From Roseobacter sp. (GTDB taxonomy: Bacteria > Pseudomonadota > Alphaproteobacteria > Rhodobacterales > Rhodobacteraceae): 37,453 nucleotides of DNA. The notes under the pieces were generated by a model. The model was given only the letters and a program-made list of their open reading frames with translations. It did not search any database and was not told the origin of the DNA. The stretch lies in contig DRFG01000064.1 in the NCBI GenBank assembly GCA_011050655.1, positions 1 to 37,453 on the forward strand, in the 5' to 3' direction. Both the position numbers and the translations under genes were made by a program. This document shows positions 19,086 to 28,101 of the stretch, piece after piece; position 1 is the stretch's first letter, and every line of letters begins with the position of its first letter.

Positions 19086-20218
19086 GACCCCACCCCTTCT
19101 TTCATTTTGCCGGAAAAACTCCCCCCGGAGGGGCCCTTACTCTCGTCTTGCCCGGCGGCTTGCACATTGCGGCGCAGCTTGCGGACCAGCTCCAATTCGG
19201 ACTGGAAATCAACGTAGTGCGGCAGCTTGATATGCTCCAAAAACCCCGTCGCCTGAATGTTATCCGCGTGATACAGCACGAATTCCTCGTCTTGCGCGGG
19301 CGCACCTAGATTGTCTTCGCCTAGTTCTTTCCAGCGCAACGCGCGGTCGACCAGCGCCATGGATATCGCCTTGCGCTCGGTCATACCGAACACCAGACCA
19401 TAGCCGCGCGTGAATTGAGGCGGCTCAGTTTTAGATCCCATAAATTGGTTAACTGTCTCGCATTCGGTCAGGGTGATTTCGCCGATATCAATGGTAAACC
19501 CCAGCTCAGGTATGTCCATTTCCACAGCGACCGTCCCGATGCGCAGCTCGGCGACAAAGGCGTGATTGCGCGCATAGCCCCGCTGCGTGGAATAGGCCAT
19601 GCTAAGCAAAAACCCCTCATCCCCCCGTGTTAGAGCCTGCAATCGCAAGGCGCGGCTGGCGGGAAGCTCAAGCGGGCTGCGGGTCAGATCATCGGGGGCC
19701 TCGGCACCTTCAGGTTCTGTTTGAATGAGCCCCTCTCGGTCGAGGAACCCCATTATATGAGGGGTTTCCCCTGTGTTAGGCTCTGTTTTTTGCACCTCAC
19801 CCACTTGTCCATCGGCGGCAAGTTGGAAATCGAGCAGGCGGTGAGTATAGTCGAATGTCGGCCCCAATACCTGTCCACCTGGCGCGTCCTTGAACGTCGC
19901 AGACACGCGGCGGTCGCAATCCATTGCTGCCGTATCCACGGGATGAGAGCCTCCGAAACGCGGCAGCGTGGTGCGATAGGCGCGGATCAGAAAGATCGCT
20001 TCGATCAGGTCGCCGCGCGATTGCTTAATTGCCAGCGCGGCAAGCTCTGGGTCATACAACGACCCTTCTGCCATGACGCGGTTCACAGCCAGCGTCATCT
20101 GTTCACGGATCTGGTCGACACTTAGTTCAGGGACGGAGATATCGCCGCGACGTTCTTCGGCTAGCCACGCATGGGCATTGTCGATGGCGCGTTCGCCTCC
20201 CTTTACAGCAACATACAT
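19082..20218 (-). CDS. phnI: C-P lyase core subunit PhnI
   Basis: MYVAVKGGERAIDNAHAWLAEERRGD, GYARNHAFVAELRIG, FVLYHADNIQATGFLEHIKLPHYVDFQSELE. Confidence 0.95.
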   Translation of the reverse strand: MYVAVKGGERAIDNAHAWLAEERRGDISVPELSVDQIREQMTLAVNRVMAEGSLYDPELAALAIKQSRGDLIEAIFLIRAYRTTLPRFGGSHPVDTAAMDCDRRVSATFKDAPGGQVLGPTFDYTHRLLDFQLAADGQVGEVQKTEPNTGETPHIMGFLDREGLIQTEPEGAEAPDDLTRSPLELPASRALRLQALTRGDEGFLLSMAYSTQRGYARNHAFVAELRIGTVAVEMDIPELGFTIDIGEITLTECETVNQFMGSKTEPPQFTRGYGLVFGMTERKAISMALVDRALRWKELGEDNLGAPAQDEEFVLYHADNIQATGFLEHIKLPHYVDFQSELELVRKLRRNVQAAGQDESKGPSGGSFSGKMKEGVGS

Positions 20219-20781
20219 CAGCCAATCCTCGTGGTGCGAGGCAGAGCAGCAAGGCGGTCTGCACAGGTAAACAAAAAATCTAACCCGCGCGGGTACAGCC
20301 CGTGATTGCGGTGAAGCGTCTGAGCATCAGGCAACGACAGCTTCGCCGCCCCCAATATCCCCGGCCCCTTTAACGTGAGGCCCGTATTTCGCAACTCGGG
20401 CAGTTCAATGATCAACGTAGCTGAACGGTCAGGGTATTCTGACGTCCCCAACGAAAATTCGTCGAGCGGCAAATCACCCCACATGCCAATGGCAAACACC
20501 GCCTGCGCGGGGGACACAAACGGTGCGCCGGTCTGGAATGTTATCCAGTCCCGTACATCCTGCGTATCGTGACTGGACCCAAGAAAGATCGGCGTATCCG
20601 GGTCACACAATGTCAGCACTGCCACCCCTGCCGCTACGCCTAAAGGGGTCGGTGGAAGTGCACCTGTTACCGTAGAGATCGTGCCAGGGCGTGCCATCGC
20701 CGTCATGATGCCGCGAAACGCGCGCGAAGCGTCAATGGGTGGGTCAATAAAGCCGCCCGCCAAAGCATCTGCCCTCATCAA
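20218..20781 (-). CDS. phnH: C-P lyase subunit PhnH
   Basis: GGFIDPPIDASRAFRGIMTAMARPG, LKGPGI. Operon position. Confidence 0.93.
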   Translation of the reverse strand: MMRADALAGGFIDPPIDASRAFRGIMTAMARPGTISTVTGALPPTPLGVAAGVAVLTLCDPDTPIFLGSSHDTQDVRDWITFQTGAPFVSPAQAVFAIGMWGDLPLDEFSLGTSEYPDRSATLIIELPELRNTGLTLKGPGILGAAKLSLPDAQTLHRNHGLYPRGLDFLFTCADRLAALPRTTRIG

Positions 20782-21242
20782 TCCTCTCCTCGTACCATCG
20801 TCAGAAACTCAACCTTGGTGGCGGCAGCCTTGCTTGCCCTTATTTTCTTTTTCGCATCCATCTCTTGCCCCAGAGGAATTAGAATTGCGGCTTCGACATC
20901 CTGAGCAAGGTCCGTCTGCATCAAGGCATCTATCAAGCCAGCTTGCAGGGCGTGGGTTTTGCTGCGCCCCTGCACGTACCCATGACCGACGGTACCGCAG
21001 CCCAGCTTGACGGAAGCACGCGTCACCGACATTTCGCCAAGGTTGAAAGCAGCGCCCACTGCGCCTGCCCTGCCGCGCACCATAACTGCGCCAATTTCTG
21101 GATTGCGCAAAAGCGTATGGTCAGGGGCGATATTCAATCCATTCCACAATCGTTCAACCGAAGCGGCGGGCGACTTTGCCAGCAGGCTTAGCCAAGCCCT
21201 CCTTGCTTCAATCATGACCGGAAAATTAGTCTCAACATCCAT
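20778..21242 (-). CDS. phnG: C-P lyase subunit PhnG
   Basis: RPETGAVMVRGRAGG-like segment RNPEIGAVMVRGRAGAVGAAFNLGEMSVTRASVKL, GHGYVQGR. First gene of the minus-strand operon. Confidence 0.93.
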   Translation of the reverse strand: MDVETNFPVMIEARRAWLSLLAKSPAASVERLWNGLNIAPDHTLLRNPEIGAVMVRGRAGAVGAAFNLGEMSVTRASVKLGCGTVGHGYVQGRSKTHALQAGLIDALMQTDLAQDVEAAILIPLGQEMDAKKKIRASKAAATKVEFLTMVRGED

Positions 21243-21257
21243 CTAGACACCTTTTGA

Positions 21258-21273
21258 AGTTGTATATACAACT
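21258..21273. promoter_or_regulatory. Candidate PhnF operator
   Basis: Perfect 16-bp palindrome AGTTGTATATACAACT in the phnF-phnG divergent intergenic region. Confidence 0.65.
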
Positions 21274-21330
21274 ATACAAATACTAACTGACAAACCGCTT
21301 CCTGCCAAGCCTGCACCGTGTGAAATATTT

Positions 21331-22050
21331 ATGACACCGCCTCGCCGTACTCCGATTTGGACCACAATTGCCCATAGTTTACGTGCTGATATTGCAGCCC
21401 GCGTGTACCGCCCGGGTGACAAACTGCCGACGGAAGGCACCCTTGCTGCCCGCTTTGGCGTAAATCGGCATACGGTTCGCCATGCAATCAGGGCGCTGGC
21501 CGAGGAAGGGCTGGTACTATCACGGCGTGGTGCCGGGGTTTTCGTCATGTCCACTCCCACGGACTATCCCATCGGGCGTCGCGTCCGATTTCATCAAAAC
21601 CTGCGCGAACAGGGTCGCATACCTAGTAAGGAACTCCTTTTGCTGGAAACCCGCGCACCCAGAGATGAAGAATTCAGCGCCCTTGCCCTGACCAACGCTA
21701 CCAAGGTTCAGGTATGCGAAGGGCTGTCTTTTGCCGATGGTCAGGTGGTGGCGATATTTCGCAGCGTTTTTTCAGCGGCACGCTTTCCAGACATTCTCGA
21801 ACATCTTGCCGAGACCCAATCAGTGACGGCGGCGTTGCGAATGGGGGGCGTCACCGATTACACACGTGCGTCGACCCGCATCAACGCCAAGTTGGCAAAC
21901 GCAACGCAGGCATTGCATCTGCGCGTGGCCGAACACGCGCCGATCCTGCGCACGATCAGCCTTAACGTCGACAGCGACGGTACTCCCCTAGAATACGGGC
22001 GGACCTGGTTTGCCGGTGACAAGGTAACTCTCACACTGAGTGATGGTTGA
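21331..22050 (+). CDS. phnF: Phosphonate metabolism GntR/HutC-family regulator PhnF
   Basis: wHTH (YRPGDKLPTEGTLAARFGVNRHTVRHAIRALAEEGLVLSRRGAGVFV) and UTRA domain, divergent from phnG. Confidence 0.92.
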   Translation: MTPPRRTPIWTTIAHSLRADIAARVYRPGDKLPTEGTLAARFGVNRHTVRHAIRALAEEGLVLSRRGAGVFVMSTPTDYPIGRRVRFHQNLREQGRIPSKELLLLETRAPRDEEFSALALTNATKVQVCEGLSFADGQVVAIFRSVFSAARFPDILEHLAETQSVTAALRMGGVTDYTRASTRINAKLANATQALHLRVAEHAPILRTISLNVDSDGTPLEYGRTWFAGDKVTLTLSDG

Positions 22051-22095
22051 CGGTTCGACGATAAATGACCCGTTCGCGCGCCCAGTGACGCGGCA

Positions 22096-23400
22096 TCACC
22101 GACCGTCGTCTTCGCCCTTTATCAATTTACGCCGGAGCCATCCGGAAAACGTATCCATCCCCATAACCATAATGATGATCAGCACGATATAATAAGTGAC
22201 CTCTTCCCAATCTTTCTGAGTGCCAATCGCTTGGGTAAGCATCAGACCGATCCCGCCGCCGGTGATTGCTCCGATGATCGTGGCCGATCGAGTATTGGAT
22301 TCTAGATAATACAAAACTTGGCTTATAAGAACCGGAGTGATCTGAGGAATGACGCCGAAACGGTAACGTTGCAGTGGCTTTGCGCCGGTCGAGGTCACGC
22401 CTTCGACCTGCTTGTCATCAACATTCTCAAGCGCTTCGGAAAACATTTTGCCAAAGGACCCGGTGTCGGTCATTAAAATCGCAAGTGCGCCGGTTAATGG
22501 GCCCGGTCCAAATGCACGGGACAACACGATTGTCCAAATCAGCCCGTCTACCCCACGCAGAAAATCGAACACCCGTCGCGAAGCAAACCTAATAGATCTT
22601 AGCGGGGTAAAATTCTTTGCCGCAAGAAAGCCAAGGGGCAGTGCGACAAGCGCGGCACCGAACGTTCCCAAAAATGCCATTAGCAAAGTTTCGTACATTG
22701 CCCAGGCCACGTCGCCATGGCGCCACATGCGATTGGTCCAGACGTCGTGAAAGATCGCAGCGGCTTCGCCATTCGCCGCCCTATTGACCAACTGCCAAAC
22801 ACCGAGCCCGTGATAGGGACTATCAAGGGTGAAAAAGAACAGCTCCCACCCATATGTGTATTTAAAAACTTCAGTCCGGTTACGCGTGATGGTCAAACGT
22901 CCGGCGTCAGTGTTCACCGTCACCCGATTTTTCGATGCGCTGATGTAATTGGGTAATTCGCCGGGGGGAAATGTCGCGTTCACCCCGCGCTTGCCCGGTG
23001 TCGCGACTATCGTTCCATAACCCGGAATGTCATAACTGACGTTCGGCCCGAAGGTGATGATATGTCCCTTGCCCAAATCTACTACGGGGCGGTCTCCTAA
23101 TGTCACCCAGCCTGGCGCGGTGCCGGACAGATATTCGCCTTTCCGTTCTCCTTCGATAGCAACCGAAAATTCGCCGGTGCGGTTATCTTGGGTCACATGT
23201 GTTTTAAAGCTATAGGCATCGGCTACCAACGTGCGGGCGTTATTGACGTTGATCCGGTCGCCAATGCCGGCAATATCGAACGAAACGAAGATATAGACGA
23301 AGTATATGATTATGATCAGCGGCACCGAGAATGATATAATTTTCTTGCGCGAAAACAGGGCCACGGTCGGGCCATGCAGGACAGTCGCAGTCGCAGTCAT
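22096..23400 (-). CDS. phnE: Phosphonate ABC transporter permease, long form
   Basis: C-terminal EALENVDDKQVEGVTSTGAKPLQRYRFGVIPQITP, RSATIIGAITGGGIG. Large extracytoplasmic insertion after TM1. Confidence 0.9.
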   Translation of the reverse strand: MTATATVLHGPTVALFSRKKIISFSVPLIIIIYFVYIFVSFDIAGIGDRINVNNARTLVADAYSFKTHVTQDNRTGEFSVAIEGERKGEYLSGTAPGWVTLGDRPVVDLGKGHIITFGPNVSYDIPGYGTIVATPGKRGVNATFPPGELPNYISASKNRVTVNTDAGRLTITRNRTEVFKYTYGWELFFFTLDSPYHGLGVWQLVNRAANGEAAAIFHDVWTNRMWRHGDVAWAMYETLLMAFLGTFGAALVALPLGFLAAKNFTPLRSIRFASRRVFDFLRGVDGLIWTIVLSRAFGPGPLTGALAILMTDTGSFGKMFSEALENVDDKQVEGVTSTGAKPLQRYRFGVIPQITPVLISQVLYYLESNTRSATIIGAITGGGIGLMLTQAIGTQKDWEEVTYYIVLIIIMVMGMDTFSGWLRRKLIKGEDDGR

Positions 23401-24281
23401 AACATTACCTTTGCACTTGGTTGACCATTTGTAAGCCGGTGGCGGAACATGCTCGAAATCTGGTCGACGGCCACAATTGTCAGAAACAGCAAAAGAAAGA
23501 TCGCCGCTGCTTCGTCGAACTTGCCCTGGCCCCAGCTTATGGTGTTGCGCAGATCGTAACCGATACCACCTGCCCCCACGAACCCAAGGATCGCAGACGC
23601 GCGAATATTGATCTCAAAGCGCAACAAGGCGTAGCTTAGATAATTCGGAGCAACCTGAGGGATCACACCCAACCACATGCGCTGGCCCCAACTGGCCCCG
23701 ACCGATTCCAAGCCTTCAACTGGTTTCAACGATGCGTTTTCGTTCACTTCCGAGAATAACTTACCCAAGGCCCCGACGGTATGCAGGGCTATGGCGATCA
23801 TCGCAGGCACAGGCCCGCCCCCCAGCAAAAAGATAAGCACCAACGCCACGACGATCTCTGGAATGGCCCGGAGTATATCAAGCACTCGGCGAACTGGAAT
23901 GATAAGCCAAGGCACCGGGGCGAGCCCACGGGTAATCACCAGCGACAACACCAACCCCAACATTGCGCCCAACAAGGTGGAGGCAGCGGCAATGTTAACT
24001 GTCTCAAGCAGTGACGGGAAATATTTCACCATATAGCCGGGCAAAAGATGTCTACGTGCAATCGCTTCGCCTATGACGTCTGCGGGAAAATCCAGGATAT
24101 TGGGTAAACCTGCCCAAAAGCCACCGGCGTTGCGTTGATCAGCCGTGTTAAAACCGCTCACGAGCATAACGATGAACACGACAAGCAGTATTAGGTTCAT
24201 CAGACGTTTGGCCCGCGCCTGCGCCAGATAGGAATCCTTGATACCCTGAACAGGACGAACGATTTTCGAACTCTCAACCAT
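23397..24281 (-). CDS. phnE: Phosphonate ABC transporter permease
   Basis: RRVLDILRAIPEIVVALVLIFLLGGGPVPAMIAIALHTVGALGKLFSEVNE, ASAILGFVGAGGIGYDL. Start at 24281 or 24299. Confidence 0.9.
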   Translation of the reverse strand: MVESSKIVRPVQGIKDSYLAQARAKRLMNLILLVVFIVMLVSGFNTADQRNAGGFWAGLPNILDFPADVIGEAIARRHLLPGYMVKYFPSLLETVNIAAASTLLGAMLGLVLSLVITRGLAPVPWLIIPVRRVLDILRAIPEIVVALVLIFLLGGGPVPAMIAIALHTVGALGKLFSEVNENASLKPVEGLESVGASWGQRMWLGVIPQVAPNYLSYALLRFEINIRASAILGFVGAGGIGYDLRNTISWGQGKFDEAAAIFLLLFLTIVAVDQISSMFRHRLTNGQPSAKVML

Positions 24282-24302
24282 GAGGTGCCCCTGCGACAAA
24301 TG

Positions 24303-24330
24303 GCTGACCCCAGACCGGACCGGGGCCAGC
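24303..24330 (-). other. Intercistronic stem-loop between phnD and phnE
   Basis: Minus-strand GCTGGCCCC-N10-GGGGTCAGC: 9-bp stem with one G-U pair. Confidence 0.5.
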
Positions 24331-24352
24331 GAAATTTCTCAAATCACGTCGA

Positions 24353-25264
24353 TTAATTCGATTTGGCTTGGCGGGCTGCCACGATTGATAGGTAAGCGTC
24401 GTGGGTGATCGGGTCGAAACCAAGACTATCACCTGCCGCCACGCCATAGGTGCACTCGGGGTCGTTTTCATACAGATTGTCTACGAGCGCTGTCATTTTA
24501 TCTTTCACATCCTGCGGCATGGTTGTGCGCAGCACCACAGGACCTTCCGGGATGGGTTTTGAACGCCAGATTTCCACCAGATCGTTCATATCTATCAGGC
24601 CGGCATCCACCGCCTTGCGCAGCGCACCCGAATTATAGCCATCTTCCCAGTTGCCTTGCCCGTCGGCCCAGGTAACGCCAGCATCAATATCACCATTATT
24701 GACTGCAACAATGGTCTGTTCGTGACCGCCAGTGAACTTAACTTCACCAAAGTACTCTCCGGATTCCATCGTAATCTCATCCGATATCCGAGGGATCTCG
24801 ATTGATGGGATCAGATACCCAGAGGTCGAGTTGGGGTCGCCAAAGCCGAACACCTTGCCTTTGACATCCTCGATCTTTGTGATGCCGCTATCTGCGCGTG
24901 CGAACCCGATAGAATGGTAACCGTAAGATCCATCAAGGTTCATTTTGACCAACACCGGCTCGACTGCTTCGGGGTCCTGAAGATAAACCGCCGCATAGGA
25001 TGACGCCCCTAACCACGCCATATCCAACGTACCGCCCAACAATCCCTGAATGACGCCGTTGTAATCGGCAGGCGCAAACAGCTTGGTTGGCACCCCCAAG
25101 GTGTCTTCGGTCATTTTGCGCAAGCACTCATTCGAATTCATCCGATCCTGAGCGTTTTCGCCGCCCAAAATTCCAATACGAAATTCGGAAATCTCGGATG
25201 CTTGTGCCAATGCGCCTGTTGCAACAGACGAAATAGCCAAGGCAGCAGCAAGTATGTTTTTCAT
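24353..25264 (-). CDS. phnD: Phosphonate ABC transporter substrate-binding protein
   Basis: Signal peptide; FRIGILGGENAQDRM, GTLDMAWLGASSYA, DPNSTSGYLIP. Confidence 0.93.
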   Translation of the reverse strand: MKNILAAALAISSVATGALAQASEISEFRIGILGGENAQDRMNSNECLRKMTEDTLGVPTKLFAPADYNGVIQGLLGGTLDMAWLGASSYAAVYLQDPEAVEPVLVKMNLDGSYGYHSIGFARADSGITKIEDVKGKVFGFGDPNSTSGYLIPSIEIPRISDEITMESGEYFGEVKFTGGHEQTIVAVNNGDIDAGVTWADGQGNWEDGYNSGALRKAVDAGLIDMNDLVEIWRSKPIPEGPVVLRTTMPQDVKDKMTALVDNLYENDPECTYGVAAGDSLGFDPITHDAYLSIVAARQAKSN

Positions 25265-25325
25265 GAATTCTCTCTCTTTTCAGAAAATCCCCTAGAGCCG
25301 GGGAAAGGGTGAAGTAGGGTGTTGT

Positions 25326-26135
25326 CTACTGCGCAGCCAGACAGGCCACGCGTTGAGGCGGTGTTTCAATCTGAGTAGATGTGGTGGTCTCGGAAAAACT
25401 CGCGTCAGCCCCATAAATGTCGCGGGCGACACCAGTGGTTAGCTGTTCTGGCGTGCCATCAAATACGATACGCCCTGCCCGCATGCCGATGACCCGGTCG
25501 CAATAGCGCCGCGCGGTATCAAGGGTATGAAGATTGGCAATAACCATGCGGCCGTCTTGCTCGTGGATGTCGCGCAATGCTTGCATGACCACTTGAGCAT
25601 TCATTGGATCAAGCGATGCAATGGGTTCATCCGCCAAGATGATCGTGGGGTCTTGCATCAACGCCCGCGCAATCGCCACGCGCTGCTGCTGCCCCCCCGA
25701 AAGAGCTTCGGCACGCTTATGCGCATGTTCGGCGACGCCAAGTCGGTCAAGAATATCAATGGCGCGAATTATATCGGCTTGAGGAAAAATATTGAACATT
25801 GTCGCCACGGTATTTTGACGATTGAGCGTGCCATGCAGAACGTTCGATACAACATCAAGGCGCGGTACCAGGTTGAACTGCTGAAAGATCATCGCACAAT
25901 GCGACTGCCAGTCTCGCCGTTGCGACCCGCGAAGCTTGGTAATGTCGCGGCCGTTCACGATGATTTCGCCGCAACTCGCTGTCGTCAGACAGTTCAACAT
26001 TCGCAATAGCGTGGACTTACCTGCGCCTGAACTGCCGATGATGCCAATCATCATAGGGCGGTCCACCGCAAAACTTGCGGCATGAACGGCGGTGTTCGCG
26101 CCAAATTTTTTGGTAACGGAATTAAGCTGAAGCAT
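25326..26135 (-). CDS. phnC: Phosphonate ABC transporter ATP-binding protein
   Basis: [43 protein letters not shown]. Next to phnD and phnE. Confidence 0.93.
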   Translation of the reverse strand: MLQLNSVTKKFGANTAVHAASFAVDRPMMIGIIGSSGAGKSTLLRMLNCLTTASCGEIIVNGRDITKLRGSQRRDWQSHCAMIFQQFNLVPRLDVVSNVLHGTLNRQNTVATMFNIFPQADIIRAIDILDRLGVAEHAHKRAEALSGGQQQRVAIARALMQDPTIILADEPIASLDPMNAQVVMQALRDIHEQDGRMVIANLHTLDTARRYCDRVIGMRAGRIVFDGTPEQLTTGVARDIYGADASFSETTTSTQIETPPQRVACLAAQ

Positions 26136-26174
26136 TCGGTTCCCCTTTTCACGGGGACCCTAGCCATGGATTAA

Positions 26175-26212
26175 TTCACATAGGTTTCATCTATGTGAAA
26201 CTTTCGCGACAG
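26175..26212 (-). promoter_or_regulatory. Candidate phnC upstream regulatory region (inverted repeat plus weak Pho-box-like repeats)
   Basis: TTCACATAG-N7-CTATGTGAA. Minus strand CTGTCGC-N4-GTTTCAC resembles 11-bp-spaced Pho half-sites. Confidence 0.4.
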
Positions 26213-26221
26213 TGCGCTGCC

Positions 26222-26671
26222 TTATTTCAAGCCCGTGGACCCGAAACCCGAGGCCCCACGCGTGCTGTCGGAAAGCTCATCAACCTCAACCAGCGCATAC
26301 CGGCGCACGTCGGCGATAACCGCCTGCGCTATGCGGTCACCGTGGCGGATGACGAAGGGGGCATCGCCTATATAGTAAAGCCCTACCATAATGATCCCAC
26401 GGTAATCTTCATCCACAGTCCCCGGCGCATTGGGAATAAGAAATCCGTGCTTAAGCGCCAACCCCGATCGAGGCCTGATCTGCATCTCGGTCCCGCGCGG
26501 CAGCTCGACCGAAAACCCGACAGACAAAAGACTGACCTGCCCTTGCAAAAACGTCATCGGCCCGTCCGGTAAAAACGCCCGCAAATCCATGCCCGCGGCC
26601 CCTGCCGTGGCATAGTTTGGCAGCGGCAACTCGGTGTTCCCAGGCGCGCGCTTAAACTTGACTTCAGCCAC
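26222..26671 (-). CDS. dut: dUTP diphosphatase
   Basis: Motifs AGMDLRAF, PRSGLALKHG, GTVDEDYRGIIMVGLYYIG, GDRIAQAVI, RGASGFGSTG. Likely GTG start (VAEVKFKR). Confidence 0.95.
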   Translation of the reverse strand: MAEVKFKRAPGNTELPLPNYATAGAAGMDLRAFLPDGPMTFLQGQVSLLSVGFSVELPRGTEMQIRPRSGLALKHGFLIPNAPGTVDEDYRGIIMVGLYYIGDAPFVIRHGDRIAQAVIADVRRYALVEVDELSDSTRGASGFGSTGLK

Positions 26672-26725
26672 TATCCATCTTTCCAAATCACAAACTACGC
26701 TTAATCGGCCGGCCATTCCAAATGG

Positions 26726-26752
26726 TTTAAAATCCTCGCCGAAGGCATAAAA
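26726..26752 (-). repeat. Copy 2 of a dispersed 3'-end motif
   Basis: tttaaaatcCTCGCCGAAGGCATAAAA. The 18-nt core is identical to 11049-11066 and lies 6 nt past the coaBC stop. Confidence 0.6.
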
Positions 26753-26758
26753 TCTCTT

Positions 26759-27952
26759 CTATTCCAAAGCCTCTGAAATGCGCAAGGCCAGCTGCTGTGC
26801 AACCTGATCCTTACCCATCCGGGGCCAGCTCTCCATGCTCTTCTGGGTGATCAGAACCACTGCGTTTTCCGTTCCCCCCATGATACCTGTGCAGGGTGAA
26901 ACATCATTGGCCATAATCCAGTCGCAGCCCTTGCTCAGACGCTTTGCTGTTGCATTGACAATGACGTCGTTGGTTTCGGCGGCAAATCCCACAACCAATT
27001 TCGGACGTCCAATTTCCATGTGGCTGACGGTTTTCAAAATATCCGGATTCTCTGTGAATTCCAGCGCAGGCAAACCACCGCGCGTTTTCTTCAACTTGCG
27101 GTCACTTGCGGTGGTCACTCGCCAATCCGCCACGGCGGCGGCAAAGACGCCCACATCAACCGGCAGGGCGGCCTCCACGGCTTGCTGCATCTGGACTGCC
27201 GTTTGGACGCGCACCACCTCAACCCCAATCGGGGGGGCAACATCGGCGGGGCCGGTCACGAAAACGACTTCAGCGCCCTGATCGCGCAAGGCGTTGGCGA
27301 TGGCCGTTCCTTGTGCCCCCGACGACCGATTGGCAATATACCGCACGGGATCTATGGGCTCATGGGTCGGCCCCGACGTCACCAATATTCGTACCCCTTT
27401 CAATCGACCGTTGCCAAGTTGCGCGTCCACGGCAGCCACGATTTCAAGTGGCTCCGCCATACGGCCCGGGCCATATTCACCACAGGCCATGTCGCCCTCG
27501 TTCGGGCCAATGACAGCAACACCGTCACCGCGTAGGGTATCAAGATTGCGTTGCGTCGCGCGGTGTTTCCACATCCGCACATTCATAGCCGGTACAATCA
27601 TGACCGGTTTATCGGTCGCCAGCAAAAGGGTAGAGGCAAGGTCATTCGCCAACCCTCCTGCCATCTTTGCCATCAGATCGGCTGTCGCCGGCGCAACAAC
27701 GACCAAATCCGCGACGCGGCTTAATTGGATATGACCCATTTCCGCCTCGTCGCCCAAATCAAACAGATCTCGATAGAGCTTTTGGCCTGCCAATGCGGCC
27801 ACGGACAAAGGTGTTACAAATTCCTCTCCGGCACGGGTCAAAACCGGGGTGACCGTGGCCCCGCCTTCGCGCAACCGGCGGATCAGATCAAGCGATTTGA
27901 AAGCGGCTATACCGCCTCCGATAATCAGCAGAATATGTTTGCCAGCCAACAT
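26759..27952 (-). CDS. coaBC: Bifunctional phosphopantothenoylcysteine decarboxylase / phosphopantothenate-cysteine ligase
   Basis: MLAGKHILLIIGGGIAAFKSLDLIRRLRE, VVAPATADLMAKMAGGLANDLAS, VTSGPTHEPIDPVRYIANRSSGAQG. Confidence 0.95.
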   Translation of the reverse strand: MLAGKHILLIIGGGIAAFKSLDLIRRLREGGATVTPVLTRAGEEFVTPLSVAALAGQKLYRDLFDLGDEAEMGHIQLSRVADLVVVAPATADLMAKMAGGLANDLASTLLLATDKPVMIVPAMNVRMWKHRATQRNLDTLRGDGVAVIGPNEGDMACGEYGPGRMAEPLEIVAAVDAQLGNGRLKGVRILVTSGPTHEPIDPVRYIANRSSGAQGTAIANALRDQGAEVVFVTGPADVAPPIGVEVVRVQTAVQMQQAVEAALPVDVGVFAAAVADWRVTTASDRKLKKTRGGLPALEFTENPDILKTVSHMEIGRPKLVVGFAAETNDVIVNATAKRLSKGCDWIMANDVSPCTGIMGGTENAVVLITQKSMESWPRMGKDQVAQQLALRISEALE

Positions 27953-28101
27953 GATCGCCCTCTTTCTCGTCACTGGATCGGACCATAGGCAGGTCGAGCT
28001 GTTTCTTCCAGCCCCATCGTACCGCTTTGCTATCCGCCTCCGGGGGCACATGGCCTACCGCTCGCGGCGGGCGCTCTGCGCAACGGTTGTTCTCCGCGCA
28101 A

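Noticed and set aside
18381-19217. 278-aa plus-strand ORF opposite phnJ
   Set aside because: Antisense to phnJ, whose motifs are unmistakable. The translation shows no family motifs.
26451-26460. CTTAAG hexamer inside dut
   Set aside because: Single hexamer in coding sequence with no second half-site at 5-nt spacing.
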